Notes: generated from the sequence alone by a model not told the origin. DNA of 52,554 nucleotides from RGIG3002 sp964449325 (GCA_964449325.1 CAYUYJ010000020.1:1-52554); one strand, 5' to 3'; positions 15,939 through 24,874 are shown, numbered from the stretch's first letter. Made by a program: numbers and translations.

Positions 15939-16558
15939 CTATAATTTCTTCCCCATACACAACGATTCCGGCATATCCACATAGGGACCGTAATTAGGTA
16001 TCTCCCGATATCCCAGCTTTTTATAAAGACCACATGCTTCCGTCAACAATGCTCCTGTTTCCAAAACAGCAAATCGATATCCCGCGATTCTGGCATCCGC
16101 CTCCAATCGTCGCACCAATTCCTTTCCGACACCGGTTCCTTACCTCTATATGCAATAATCACGTCATGAATGCTGTCACGCTGATTATATTTCACATATT
16201 TTTGTCTTTGGATTTTTGCCCCTACGATTTCATCTAAATTATCATCCAGTTTTTGGCATAGCTTAACAAAGTCCGGATTCTCCCCATCCGTTTTTACGAA
16301 ACGATATTCTGAAAGAACCTCTAACTTTCTCTGTTCCTTCTTCGTTAAATGTATCCTCACCTCGTCATAAGCCTCATCAATCATTTGAAGTAACATCTGC
16401 TTGTCAAACTGATACAAATCAATCGTATTCCAGTAGGGTTGTTGTACCGGAGGACAATGGTAGCCTCTTACCACAACTCCGGGATATGCCCTTCGATAAA
16501 AATCTGCTGCATCCGGGTTTGTCTTTAATGTGATTTTATACCACTCTTCAAATAGCAT
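15939..16558 (-). pseudogene. GNAT acetyltransferase broken by an internal deletion
   Basis: The frame from 16558 encodes an intact start (MLFEEWYKITLKTNPDA) through IHDVIIAYRGKEPV. It then slips into a foreign frame and ends at 16043. The true C-terminal half (GTGVGKELVRRLEADA to PESLCMGKKL) continues in another frame to 15939. Aligned with the GNAT part of the EFR1 fusion in this window, about 25 residues are missing at the join. These are the strand and loop before the acetyl-CoA motif. The join contains GGAACCGGTG (16130-16139), which would fit both flanks. The protein is almost certainly inactive. Confidence 0.85.
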
Positions 16559-16567
16559 AGATACCTC

Positions 16568-17359
16568 CTATTTTTCTGCCACAGAATCTCTTTGATAAAA
16601 CCATGCCACAATTAGCGGAGGCAGCGAACCGGCAATGACCATTCCAATGCCGTTTCCTATGGTAAGTTCCACACTGAGTACCGAAGCACCAGCCAAGAAA
16701 CACTGCCCCACAAAAAGTGACAGAAAATCCACCACCATATGTATGATAATATTCGCCCACAAATTTCCGCTTTTTAAATAAATAACCGCAAAAAGCACTC
16801 CTGCTGAGGCAGCATTCACCGCCTGTACCACTACAGTTACCGGACTCATAAAAAAGAGATTGGGCAGATGAATCAATCCGAAAATAAATGCCGACAGTAA
16901 AACAGCTCTTTTTACTCCGGCCTTTGTCTCTCCATACTTCTCACGCAGGACATTTAAAACAAGTGCCCGCATCAGCACTTCTTCATTCATTCCCACAAAA
17001 AACATATTCAACGTAAACAACAGCATAAACGATGCCGGTCGCGGTGTAAGTGCCGAAAAATCGGTTCCCATATTACCTACAACTGCCGCGCATATACCTA
17101 TAATATAAAAAGGAATTCCTAAAAGCAATCCTTTTCCTAACCCCGCTCCGGTAAATCCGGCTTTTTTCCAAAGCCCGAGACACCATATGAAAAAGAAACA
17201 AAAAAGAGTGATACACACATCCCCCGTCAGCTTGTCCCACCCGGTAATCGGGCTATCATCCCAGACAAACATTTCCGAAATACCCAAAGTACAAATACAT
17301 ACTAAAAAACAAAACAGAATCGGCAATTTTTTCACATATATACAAAATCTTTCTCTCAT
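16568..17359 (-). CDS. CPBP-family intramembrane metalloprotease
   Basis: 263 residues, about eight membrane segments. The conserved CPBP (Abi) motifs are present: EEVLMRAL (EExxxR), FGLIHLPNL and NIIIHMVVDF with the two metal-binding His residues. Relatives process prenylated or peptide substrates or protect against self-made bacteriocins. It is the first gene of an operon whose second gene is the broken GNAT. The operon has a good promoter at 17408-17436. Confidence 0.9.
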   Translation of the reverse strand: MRERFCIYVKKLPILFCFLVCICTLGISEMFVWDDSPITGWDKLTGDVCITLFCFFFIWCLGLWKKAGFTGAGLGKGLLLGIPFYIIGICAAVVGNMGTDFSALTPRPASFMLLFTLNMFFVGMNEEVLMRALVLNVLREKYGETKAGVKRAVLLSAFIFGLIHLPNLFFMSPVTVVVQAVNAASAGVLFAVIYLKSGNLWANIIIHMVVDFLSLFVGQCFLAGASVLSVELTIGNGIGMVIAGSLPPLIVAWFYQRDSVAEK

Positions 17360-17407
17360 GTTAATCCTCCCACGCTTTCATAAATGTCACACCTATACCT
17401 TTTTTCT

Positions 17408-17436
17408 ATTATAATGAGGATAAATATACTCGTCAA
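17408..17436 (-). promoter_or_regulatory. promoter of the CPBP gene
   Basis: Minus strand TTGACG (17431-17436), 17 bp, TATAAT (17408-17413). The rest of the 207-bp gap to the kinase stop at 17567 shows no further gene or clear terminator. Confidence 0.75.
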
Positions 17437-17566
17437 TGCACAACCTGAAAGATAGATTTACCTTCCGTGTATGTCACTTATTACCTTTTTCCAATTGCTC
17501 TGCACATGGCTGCAGTCCGGCGTAAAAGAAACTCCTGAAGAGATGGCAATCATTTGTATGGAATTT

Positions 17567-18583
17567 TTAAATTGACGGTTTCTCAAGCAAAAGTTCAAAA
17601 CTCTTCGTATACCCTTCCCGCTCACGGCTTAATAAAAGTCTGCCATGATGCAGTTCCATAATCTTTGAGGCAATACACAGACCAAGTCCATTCCCGCTGC
17701 CTGATTTCCGTGAATGTTCCCCCATCACAAACGGGTCAAAAAGACTGTCAGAAATTTCTTCCGGTATAGGTTCACCGGTATCATCCACATAAATTACAAT
17801 TTCTTTGTCTGCTTTTACTTCTGTGTGTACTGTATCTCCTGTTCGGTTATATTTCAAGGCATTACTATAAAGATTCTCAAATACTCGATTTATCTGCTTT
17901 TCATCCGCCATGATATACACAGGATTTTCCGGCAAATCAAATAAAAAATGGATTCCTTTTTCCTCGAAATCCGTATAAAACAGACCAATATTCTTTCTTA
18001 CCACTTCCACGATATTAAGTTTCTCCAACTTAAGTGCATACGCGTCAGTGCCAAGGCTCACATAATCAAACAACAGATTTATCAGCGTATCAAGTTGCAC
18101 CGCTTTACGGTTAATTGCCTCCAAATACTCCTTTTTCTGTGTCTCGTCTTGTATGACATTATCACGAAGTGCCTGAGAATATCCTTTTATCGTTGTAATC
18201 GGTGTCTTTAAATCGTGTGCCATACCTATAATAAGAAGTTCCTTCTCCGCTTCTGCTTTTATTTTACCGCCATCTGCCTCTTTTACACGTTTCATCATCT
18301 GTCGAACCGTCTGTTCCATCATCGCAACGTAAGGGATTAATAAAAGAAGCATGGCTGCAATACGTACTATATCGCTATAGTATACTGTAAATTCTCCCGG
18401 TTTCTTCCAAAGTACACCGGATACATCTATGTATTCCGTAACAACCGCTGATTCTGTGTATGCGTCAAAAAGGCAAGACAATCCAATCTGTAGAATAATT
18501 ACTGCAAAGATCATAAAAAAAGAAATCAATACTATCCTGCCTACCAGATAATAGCGCAATTTATTTTTCAAAACGATATCCAA
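17567..18583 (-). CDS. VanS-like sensor histidine kinase
   Basis: 338 residues. Two membrane helices (about 14-37 and 68-88) leave a short outside loop of some 30 residues, so the sensor may work within the membrane. His123 in MAHDLKTPITTIKGY is the phosphate acceptor. The ATP domain has ENLYSNALKYN, a degenerate DDTGEP in place of DxGxG, and GNGLGLCIASKI. It overlaps the response regulator gene by 23 nt. The core resembles VanS-type kinases, but no van genes are nearby. Confidence 0.92.
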   Translation of the reverse strand: MDIVLKNKLRYYLVGRIVLISFFMIFAVIILQIGLSCLFDAYTESAVVTEYIDVSGVLWKKPGEFTVYYSDIVRIAAMLLLLIPYVAMMEQTVRQMMKRVKEADGGKIKAEAEKELLIIGMAHDLKTPITTIKGYSQALRDNVIQDETQKKEYLEAINRKAVQLDTLINLLFDYVSLGTDAYALKLEKLNIVEVVRKNIGLFYTDFEEKGIHFLFDLPENPVYIMADEKQINRVFENLYSNALKYNRTGDTVHTEVKADKEIVIYVDDTGEPIPEEISDSLFDPFVMGEHSRKSGSGNGLGLCIASKIMELHHGRLLLSREREGYTKSFELLLEKPSI

Positions 18584-19250
18584 GCCCCCTTATCGTTGTA
18601 ATATAACGACCGCCCGTATCCTTTAGCTTTGCCCGCAATTTGCTGATACATACCATAATACTGTTGTCATCCACCGCAACCTGTTCTTCCCAACCGGCCT
18701 CATAAATCTGCTGTTTGGTAAACACTCTTCCAGGCTGGCTCATCATTAGAAAAAGAATCCTGTATTCCACAGAGGTAAGCGGTATCTGCTCCTCATCCTT
18801 TCGAAGCGTGCAGGATATTGTGTCTAAAGTAATATCCCTGACAGTAAGGGTTTCCGCCGTCTCTTCTACCTTGCTTCCAAGCTGATAGTACCTGCGCAGA
18901 TTCGCCTTTACTCTTGCTACCAGTTCTAATGGGTCAAATGGCTTTACCATATAGTCGTCCGCGCCTAAATCAAGGCCTAAAATTCTGTCACAATTTCCCA
19001 CTTTTGCTGATAAAATAATAACCGGAATATTATTTCTTCTCCGAATCTGTCGCAGCACCTCGATTCCATCCAAATGCGGCATCATAATATCAAGCACCAC
19101 AAGATTCACACCCTGTTCAATACGCTCTAACACCTGCAGCCCGTTTTCCGCCTCTATTACCGTAAATCCATCCTTTTCCAGATAAAGTCTCACAAGGCTC
19201 CTAATCTCTTTTTCGTCATCTGCTACTAAAATTGTTTTCGTTTCCCTCAT
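18561..19250 (-). CDS. VanR-like OmpR-family response regulator
   Basis: 229 residues. The receiver domain carries Asp11/Asp12 and the phosphate acceptor Asp54 in VVLDIMMP. The winged-helix output domain ends with TIRGLGYRFEK. It overlaps the hydrolase gene upstream by 35 nt and the kinase gene downstream, so three proteins are made from one tightly packed mRNA. Direct repeats at the operon promoter are candidate binding sites and imply self-activation. Confidence 0.93.
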   Translation of the reverse strand: MRETKTILVADDEKEIRSLVRLYLEKDGFTVIEAENGLQVLERIEQGVNLVVLDIMMPHLDGIEVLRQIRRRNNIPVIILSAKVGNCDRILGLDLGADDYMVKPFDPLELVARVKANLRRYYQLGSKVEETAETLTVRDITLDTISCTLRKDEEQIPLTSVEYRILFLMMSQPGRVFTKQQIYEAGWEEQVAVDDNSIMVCISKLRAKLKDTGGRYITTIRGLGYRFEK

Positions 19251-20217
19251 TCATCTCACTCAGAAAGTCCAGAATCGCATCTGCGGTTTCCATTGTTGAC
19301 ACTTCATACAGACAATGCGTACCATTTACTCTTACTACAGATACGTTTCCCCTCTCTTCCATTATCCTTTTCTTTTCATCCAGATAGTCATAATTGCTGT
19401 CTTCATTCACTGCCTGTATATATAGCTGTGGTATCACAATTGACGTTCTGTTTTCGATTACCTGTTCGGCATTCCTGTAATAATTCTCAAACTCTGACTG
19501 TGTTGCTTTAGAATAAGTATTCCGAAGCATCAGATACATTCTCAATTCATTCTGCTGCTTTGTAAAAATTTGATTTTCATCCTTACCGATTAACCTTTCA
19601 TCAGAGAGTAAAAAACGCTGTAGACCGAGGAATGATGCCATATACTGCAGCCTTCCAAGAAATACCTGCACCCTCTCCGGTTCTCCCGCCATGGCATACC
19701 ATTCTGCCGGATCCGCATCCAGATAAACGATTTTCTTTACCTCTTCGGGATATTGTTCTCCCCAATAATCAGCATACATCCCCGCTATGGAATGTGCAAC
19801 TAAAATATATGGGCCCTCTATTCCCAGATTCTTTAATACACTTCGGTATTCTTTCAAAATCACATCCACAGTCTGTGGTTCGCCAGTATCATCACTCATT
19901 CCATTTCCATAGCGGTCGATGACACAGGTTCGATATTGATCCTCAAAATGAGATAATAAGGGGGCCGTCGAAATAACAGTATCCCCCATTCCCAATCCAT
20001 GCAGAAAAACAATCGTCTCCTCCGCATCTTCCTTCCCGCCTGCAGCAACATTTATCTTCTTACCATCTACCTCTGTAAAATTTCCGATTCCATAGGCTAA
20101 AAGTTCTTTTTCTTCCTTTGTAATCTGTATTTCGTGGTATATCTTACCGCATATCATACCGGTTAAAAATACACCCAAAATAATAACAGCACAGATTTTT
20201 CCTTTTCTTATCTTCAT
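19216..20217 (-). CDS. membrane-anchored alpha/beta hydrolase
   Basis: 333 residues. An N-terminal hydrophobic segment (about 8-27) is a signal anchor, so the enzyme probably faces outside. The oxyanion region is VFLHGLGMGD. The nucleophile Ser is in LVAHSIAGMY, with Ala where GxSxG has its first Gly. Acidic and His positions fit YLDADP and NGTHCLYE. It is the first gene of the operon with the VanRS-like pair. An extracellular esterase or peptidase that acts on the sensed compound is an inference. Confidence 0.85.
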   Translation of the reverse strand: MKIRKGKICAVIILGVFLTGMICGKIYHEIQITKEEKELLAYGIGNFTEVDGKKINVAAGGKEDAEETIVFLHGLGMGDTVISTAPLLSHFEDQYRTCVIDRYGNGMSDDTGEPQTVDVILKEYRSVLKNLGIEGPYILVAHSIAGMYADYWGEQYPEEVKKIVYLDADPAEWYAMAGEPERVQVFLGRLQYMASFLGLQRFLLSDERLIGKDENQIFTKQQNELRMYLMLRNTYSKATQSEFENYYRNAEQVIENRTSIVIPQLYIQAVNEDSNYDYLDEKKRIMEERGNVSVVRVNGTHCLYEVSTMETADAILDFLSEMNEGNENNFSSR

Positions 20218-20265
20218 AACAATTGCACCTTTCTATTTCTCTGATGCTGTTATCTTACAAAGAAT

Positions 20266-20305
20266 ATCTTAAAGAAAATCCTATACTGTCTTAACGTAAC
20301 CTTAA
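20266..20305 (-). promoter_or_regulatory. promoter with response-regulator-type direct repeats
   Basis: Minus strand TTAAGA (20289-20294), 17 bp, TAAGAT (20266-20271). TTAAGG (20300-20305) and TTAAGA are spaced by 11 bp, one helical turn. This is the normal geometry for OmpR/PhoB-family dimers overlapping a weak -35, so the operon is probably self-activated. Confidence 0.6.
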
Positions 20306-20311
20306 AGTTAA

Positions 20312-21109
20312 CTATTTCTCAAAAAATAACTGCTCCATCATTCTGTTAATATACGAAACTACTTCTTCCCTCACAAGATAATCCTCATGCCCCGGCTCTT
20401 CAAATATCTTAACCTCGGCATGTTCAAAACAATTTGCCACCTTTTGTTGCAGGGAAGCCCCTAACGTTTTATCTGCTTCTGAACCAATCACATATACCGG
20501 GCACGTTACATTCTTTGCATACTCCGAGGTCTTAATGTTATTGGAAATAAATACATCCAACGGCCTCCAAAAAATCGGAATCATCTTGTTATATAAATCC
20601 GACAGGTCTCTATATGCAGATAAAAGGAATAGTGTACTGCATTCCCTTACACTCGCCAGATATGCTGCCATACCTGTTCCATAACTATGTCCCATAACAA
20701 CAATCTTGGCATCGGGATATTCCTTTTTTGCCCAGTCATATAAATCTGTGGCTGTTTTCTGCATTGTCTCAAGTTTCATTTTTCCTTTGCTGTCCTGTGT
20801 TCCATAGTAATCCGCAGAAATAAACGGACAGTCATATTGACCGGCAAATCTGCCTACTGAATTATACGCTATGTAATTAGACCCGCCAAAAAACAATATG
20901 ATTTTATCTGACTTCGCTTCCAGATGATATCCATAGCCGGACAAATTGTCTGTCATTTTGATGTATTCGGGAGTATAAATTACATCTTCCATCTGTTTTG
21001 CATTTTTATAAAACGCATAACTGATTGTCTGCATAATAAAATTGGAGCCAAAACCGATAATCAAAACCCACATCAAAAGTTTTAATATTACTCTGCTTAC
21101 TTCACTCAT
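20312..21109 (-). CDS. membrane-anchored alpha/beta hydrolase
   Basis: 265 residues. An N-terminal hydrophobic segment (about 8-27) is a signal anchor. The nucleophile elbow is GHSYGTG, the acid is in IGSEADKTLG and the catalytic His in EPGHEDYL. The order fits a complete triad. It is the last gene of an operon with a MarR regulator, an MBL hydrolase and a broken acyltransferase, and lies 14 nt after the MarR gene. The substrate is unknown. Confidence 0.88.
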   Translation of the reverse strand: MSEVSRVILKLLMWVLIIGFGSNFIMQTISYAFYKNAKQMEDVIYTPEYIKMTDNLSGYGYHLEAKSDKIILFFGGSNYIAYNSVGRFAGQYDCPFISADYYGTQDSKGKMKLETMQKTATDLYDWAKKEYPDAKIVVMGHSYGTGMAAYLASVRECSTLFLLSAYRDLSDLYNKMIPIFWRPLDVFISNNIKTSEYAKNVTCPVYVIGSEADKTLGASLQQKVANCFEHAEVKIFEEPGHEDYLVREEVVSYINRMMEQLFFEK

Positions 21110-21123
21110 GCTTTTCCTCTCTT

Positions 21124-21561
21124 TTAGTTCAGCATTTTATCTACCTGTGCCAATATTTGCATCAGTGTATCATAGCTTTCATCATCCAGTCTGTCTAACA
21201 GTTGATGCCATTTATCATTTGTCTTTGCATGATACTTCTGATGTTCCTTAAAGCATACCTGTCCTTTTTCTGTCAGCGTAAGTTCCACCTTAGCTTCCGA
21301 TTCTGACGATATGCGCTTTTTTACCAACCCTTTTTCTACCAACTTACGAACCATCTGAGAGGCTGCTCCGGTGGTTACACCCTTTACATCTGCAAGTGCT
21401 TTTACACCAATGCCCGGCTGTTCACCGATAACCGCAATCAGGTGCACCTCCGTCTGTGTCAGAAGTACATCTGCACCATAATCGCGCTTACGGCTCTCTT
21501 TCTGGCTGTATTTGTGAATGATTCGTTCCATCTGTTCTAAAAAAATATTATAATCACGCAT
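21124..21561 (-). CDS. MarR-family transcriptional regulator
   Basis: 145 residues. The winged helix includes GVKALADVKGVTTGAASQMVRKLVE and the wing KKRISSESEAKVELTLT. It overlaps the MBL gene by 8 nt. The palindrome at 23088-23120, downstream of the operon promoter, is the likely operator. Confidence 0.92.
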   Translation of the reverse strand: MRDYNIFLEQMERIIHKYSQKESRKRDYGADVLLTQTEVHLIAVIGEQPGIGVKALADVKGVTTGAASQMVRKLVEKGLVKKRISSESEAKVELTLTEKGQVCFKEHQKYHAKTNDKWHQLLDRLDDESYDTLMQILAQVDKMLN

Positions 21562-22198
21562 TTTCCTTCACCCAATTGCGATTTTGAACCATTTTACCGT
21601 GACCGAAACAGATCTTCCGGTCACCCATGTCTCCGATTTTCTTCGCACTTTTTATGGTTTCTTCATACTCTTCATAAAGCAGTGTATTCCGGGGACTGAC
21701 CATATTCATCAGCGCATCTCCCACTAATAAACAATCCTCCCCGACTTTCAGCCCTATGGAACCGGCTGTATGTCCGGGTAATTCTATCACTTCGGCGTCC
21801 ACACCGAATTCGTTCAGTTTATCCCCTTCTTTTAAAAGAATATCGGGTTCAAAGCGCTCCATCTGTGCTGTTTTTGCACTCTGCACGGAGAAAAAACGGA
21901 CAAGATTACCCAATACTCCCTTCGCTTTCATTTCCCGACACAAATTATCCTTTAGCAGCGGGATATCTTGCTCATTCATCGCAATCGGTACCTGCAACTT
22001 CTTTGCTAAAAAGACCGCATTCTGTACGTGGTCAATATGTCCATGCGTAAGAACAATCAGTTTTACCTGCTTTCCCTCACATTTACCTAATATCTTATTT
22101 TCAAACCCCTTAACTCCTGTATCTACCAGAATTGCTGCATCTTCCTGTGTCACAAGATAGCAGTTTGAACCGGCACTAATTCTTGTTATTTCATACAT
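21554..22198 (-). CDS. metallo-beta-lactamase-fold hydrolase
   Basis: 214 residues. The metal motif is LTHGHIDHVQ (HxHxDH). The further metal ligands are in LPGHTAGS and in the C-terminal CFGHGKMV. It looks like the glyoxalase II/YcbL-like group of soluble MBL enzymes. Neighbours are a MarR gene (8-nt overlap) and the acyltransferase pseudogene (13-nt overlap). Hydrolysis of a thioester or lactone is likely by family, but not proven. Confidence 0.92.
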   Translation of the reverse strand: MYEITRISAGSNCYLVTQEDAAILVDTGVKGFENKILGKCEGKQVKLIVLTHGHIDHVQNAVFLAKKLQVPIAMNEQDIPLLKDNLCREMKAKGVLGNLVRFFSVQSAKTAQMERFEPDILLKEGDKLNEFGVDAEVIELPGHTAGSIGLKVGEDCLLVGDALMNMVSPRNTLLYEEYEETIKSAKKIGDMGDRKICFGHGKMVQNRNWVKENA

Positions 22199-23063
22199 AA
22201 TTGTTCCTCCTTGCGGTAATTTTTACAGATTGACTTTATTTTCTTCTTCCCATATTGAATGCCTTCATAAACTGCAAGGCTTAAAAAAAGCGTCAAAACC
22301 AAAATAAGCAGAAATTTCATAAATGCCGGAATAGAAAGTTGCACCACAAAAAAACCAACTACTGTGTTAATCAGCATGTGAATGATATATACAGGAAAAC
22401 AGGCTTTAGACAAATATTTTAATATTCCGCAATTTTTATTCCAATAAGTGTCTCCTATTCCTATCAGTGCAAAGACAATGGACATACTTGCAATCTGCCC
22501 CGCAAAAGCAACTAAAACTGTTCCGGCAATTCCCTGCAGTGGATTCGTTCCAATACATATACTACTGACAGCACACAAGATGCCCAGCATGGCATACCCG
22601 AATTTATCGCGTTTTAACGCTTCTCTATACCTATTATCACACATTATATGGTATCCCACAAGGAATTGCAGAAAATATGGAATGGGATTCTTATCTTCCA
22701 AAATATTAATCAAAGAGACAAGTGAAATTGGTACTGAAAACAATAACATACCATACGGTTTTAAAAGAACAGCGATAGGTTTTTGTTTTACCCATAAGAA
22801 AAACGCTCCTTCAAAAACTTTTCCACAGTTCGCTTTTGAAGAGAGTATTTAACTGACATTCCGGCTATCACAAACATTAGCGGCATATGGAAAATGTGAA
22901 TAAAAGAACTAACTGTTTTGAATTCATGAACATATTCCTTATCCTTTATATACACCACTGCCCATGGCTCCAAAATAAAAATCATCATGGTATGAAAAAT
23001 CACTACTAAAAACACACCTGATACTCTTAGCCAGTCTAAATCATATCTTCTTTCTGTCTGCAA
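22186..23063 (-). pseudogene. acyltransferase-3 family membrane protein broken by internal deletion
   Basis: The N-terminal piece (TTG start at 23063 with AGGAGG 9 nt before it; RRYDLDWLRVSGVFLVVIFH to KFLKERF) is a typical acyltransferase-3 start with its Arg and His. The frame stops at 22788. The C-terminal piece resumes in another frame with FFLWVKQKPIAVLLKPYG and continues through several membrane segments to 22186. Together they give about 290 residues against a usual 350-400. The middle helices are lost at about 22797-22806. The ORF from 22749 is not an independent gene. Confidence 0.75.
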
Positions 23064-23087
23064 TATGAAATACCTCCTGATATTTTT

Positions 23088-23161
23088 GGTTTAGTATCTA
23101 AACACTTTAGATGCTAAACCGCTTTCTCAGGATATTAACATAATACAGAAGATAAAGTCAA
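23088..23161 (-). promoter_or_regulatory. promoter and operator of the acyltransferase-MBL-MarR-hydrolase operon
   Basis: Minus strand TTGACT (23156-23161), 18 bp, TAATAT (23132-23137). Downstream of the start lies an inverted repeat with 15-bp arms, one mismatch and a 3-bp centre: GGTTTAGCATCTAAA with its partner at 23088-23120. It fits MarR repression by road-block. Confidence 0.75.
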
Positions 23162-23190
23162 CTGTTATTTCAAATTTTGTCCCTTTTTGT

Positions 23191-24108
23191 CTATTTTGTT
23201 CGCTCTACAAATTCCGCCAGCTTCTTCGTAATTACTCCATTGTTTTCTGCCATAAGATGTCCGCCTGTTTCAAAGGTAATAAAAGTACAGTCAGGTATCC
23301 GCGCCTCCCATGGTTTAGCACCTTCGTAAGCTGCCAGTTTGTCATCCTTGGCATGGAAACAGAGAACAGGTACTTCTAGTGTACTCATATCGTAATCTTC
23401 CCAATGATTATACATTACCGTATTAGAAACCTTTGCATCAATCACAATTCCCGCTTTCCGCTCTTTTAACGGCATAATCATCTCTATCGTATCCCGGTCC
23501 ATTCCCATCACCGGACCAAACAATGGGCTAAAAAACCACATAGGAAAATCACTGCAGAGAAATGCCGGAGGTCCCATATATGTAACCTCTTTTTCCGGTT
23601 TTTCACATCTCGGATATCCCGAACAGTATAAAATTAATCCTTTTGTTCTTTCCGGATGCATCATGGCAAATTTAATGGCAGTGGCACCTCCTGCCGAGGT
23701 AGCCAGCACATATACCCGCTCAATCTGAAGGGAATCCAATAATTCCACAAATGCCTCTACCTGATTTTCCACACTTGGATTTTCCGGAACATCACTTCCC
23801 GGATACCCAAAGCGGGAGGGAGCAATTACACGATAGTTGTCCACTTCCTCCCCTAACGTATCATATGCCTGATCATATCCGCCACAAAGTCCGTGACAGC
23901 TTAAAATGACTTCTCCAACCCCTTCATCAATATATGTCACCGTTCCGTAAGATGTCTCCACCGATTCACTTTTTGCTTCATACCATGCAAAGCGTTCCTT
24001 TGCTTTCTTTTGTGCCCGAACAAAGCACACTGTCGTCACTATTGCAGTTACAGCAACTATTCCTAAAATCACCGGCATAATCTTTTTCCCCCTACTTCTT
24101 TTCTTCAT
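23191..24108 (-). CDS. membrane-anchored alpha/beta hydrolase
   Basis: About 305 residues from the ATG at 24108. ATGs at 24117 and 24141 are in frame, but 24117 is too close to GGAAGGAG and 24141 precedes it. A hydrophobic anchor (about 10-30) is followed by SCHGLCGGYDQ, the nucleophile in LATSAGGATA, an Asp in HAKDDKLAAYEG and His in ETGGHLMAEN. It overlaps the TetR gene by about 17 nt and should be repressed by it. Confidence 0.87.
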   Translation of the reverse strand: MKKRSRGKKIMPVILGIVAVTAIVTTVCFVRAQKKAKERFAWYEAKSESVETSYGTVTYIDEGVGEVILSCHGLCGGYDQAYDTLGEEVDNYRVIAPSRFGYPGSDVPENPSVENQVEAFVELLDSLQIERVYVLATSAGGATAIKFAMMHPERTKGLILYCSGYPRCEKPEKEVTYMGPPAFLCSDFPMWFFSPLFGPVMGMDRDTIEMIMPLKERKAGIVIDAKVSNTVMYNHWEDYDMSTLEVPVLCFHAKDDKLAAYEGAKPWEARIPDCTFITFETGGHLMAENNGVITKKLAEFVERTK

Positions 24109-24718
24109 GATTCTCATAACTCCTTCCAAAAGCTTCAACATGCTTTTCCAACATGCTTTTTATTTCTTCCTCTTTCTCCGGATGGCAGTCATACTGCTGA
24201 AATAACATAAAAATCGGACCATAAAACTGCAATGCAACTATGTTTGCATCCTCCTTACGGAACATCCCCGCTTCCACCAGTTTATGAAAGGTTTCTCCCT
24301 GCCTTCTTAAAACTCCCACAATAAAGGCTTCGCTATACAAATCTGCAATGTGTTCGCTTACCAACATTTCCCGCATTAACAACTTTCTATAGTTAGAAAC
24401 CATAGGATCCTTTGTGTAAAGGCAAAAAAGCTGCCAGCTGATTTCTTTTAACCTGTCCTCTGATAATTCCGCATATCCTTCTGCCACATCTTCCCTGACG
24501 GTTTCAGGTACCTGCTGCTCCACATAAGCATTCCTAATTCTTTCCTGCATCTCAGTAATAATCCGGTCCAAAATATCCTGCTTATTTTTAAAATGCTTAT
24601 AAAGGGCACTTTCCCTGACACCAACTGCTTTTGCAATGTCCCTTACCGAAACTCCCGAAAAACCACGCTGCGCAAATAACTCCAATGATACTTCAATAAT
24701 TCTCTCTCTTGTTGACAT
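24092..24718 (-). CDS. TetR-family transcriptional regulator
   Basis: The start at 24718 (MSTRERIIEVSLELFAQRG) has GGAGG 6 nt upstream. Upstream in-frame codons lie inside the operator. The product is about 208 residues. The helix-turn-helix is FSGVSVRDIAKAVGVRESALYKHFKNK at about 25-51. The C-terminal helical ligand domain has no recognised specificity. It precedes and overlaps the hydrolase gene. A perfect palindrome encloses the promoter -10. Confidence 0.92.
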   Translation of the reverse strand: MSTRERIIEVSLELFAQRGFSGVSVRDIAKAVGVRESALYKHFKNKQDILDRIITEMQERIRNAYVEQQVPETVREDVAEGYAELSEDRLKEISWQLFCLYTKDPMVSNYRKLLMREMLVSEHIADLYSEAFIVGVLRRQGETFHKLVEAGMFRKEDANIVALQFYGPIFMLFQQYDCHPEKEEEIKSMLEKHVEAFGRSYENHEEKK

Positions 24719-24731
24719 TTTTTCCTCCATA

Positions 24732-24779
24732 GTGAACAAACGTTAACCTAATTATAGTTAACGTTTGTTCACCTGTCAA
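24732..24779 (-). promoter_or_regulatory. TetR operon promoter inside a perfect palindrome
   Basis: Minus strand TTGACA (24774-24779), 17 bp, TATAAT (24751-24756), a full consensus. Perfect 16-bp arms GTGAACAAACGTTAAC (24757-24772 and 24732-24747) surround a 9-bp centre that contains the -10. A bound repressor would hide both -10 and start. Confidence 0.88.
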
Positions 24780-24840
24780 GAAATAATTTTTTTGACCTAA
24801 TTCGGAAATTTTTGATATTTTTTATTTTGAAAAGTTTTCC

Positions 24841-24869
24841 AAAAAAAGAATGCTACTAAAAGTAGCATC
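24841..24869 (-). terminator. terminator of the second CPBP gene
   Basis: ATGCTACT pairs with AGTAGCAT, followed by TTTTTTT on the minus strand, 6 nt past the stop at 24875. Confidence 0.8.
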
Positions 24870-24874
24870 CCTTA

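Noticed and set aside
17567..20217. Vancomycin-resistance (van) operon
   Set aside because: The kinase and regulator are VanRS-like in general form only. No ligase, dehydrogenase (VanH) or VanX gene is present, and the hydrolase is not a VanY-type peptidase.
22186..22749. Independent 187-residue membrane protein
   Set aside because: Its frame extends upstream of the ATG with family-like sequence, and the N-terminal half of the same family lies just before it. It is the end of a broken acyltransferase.
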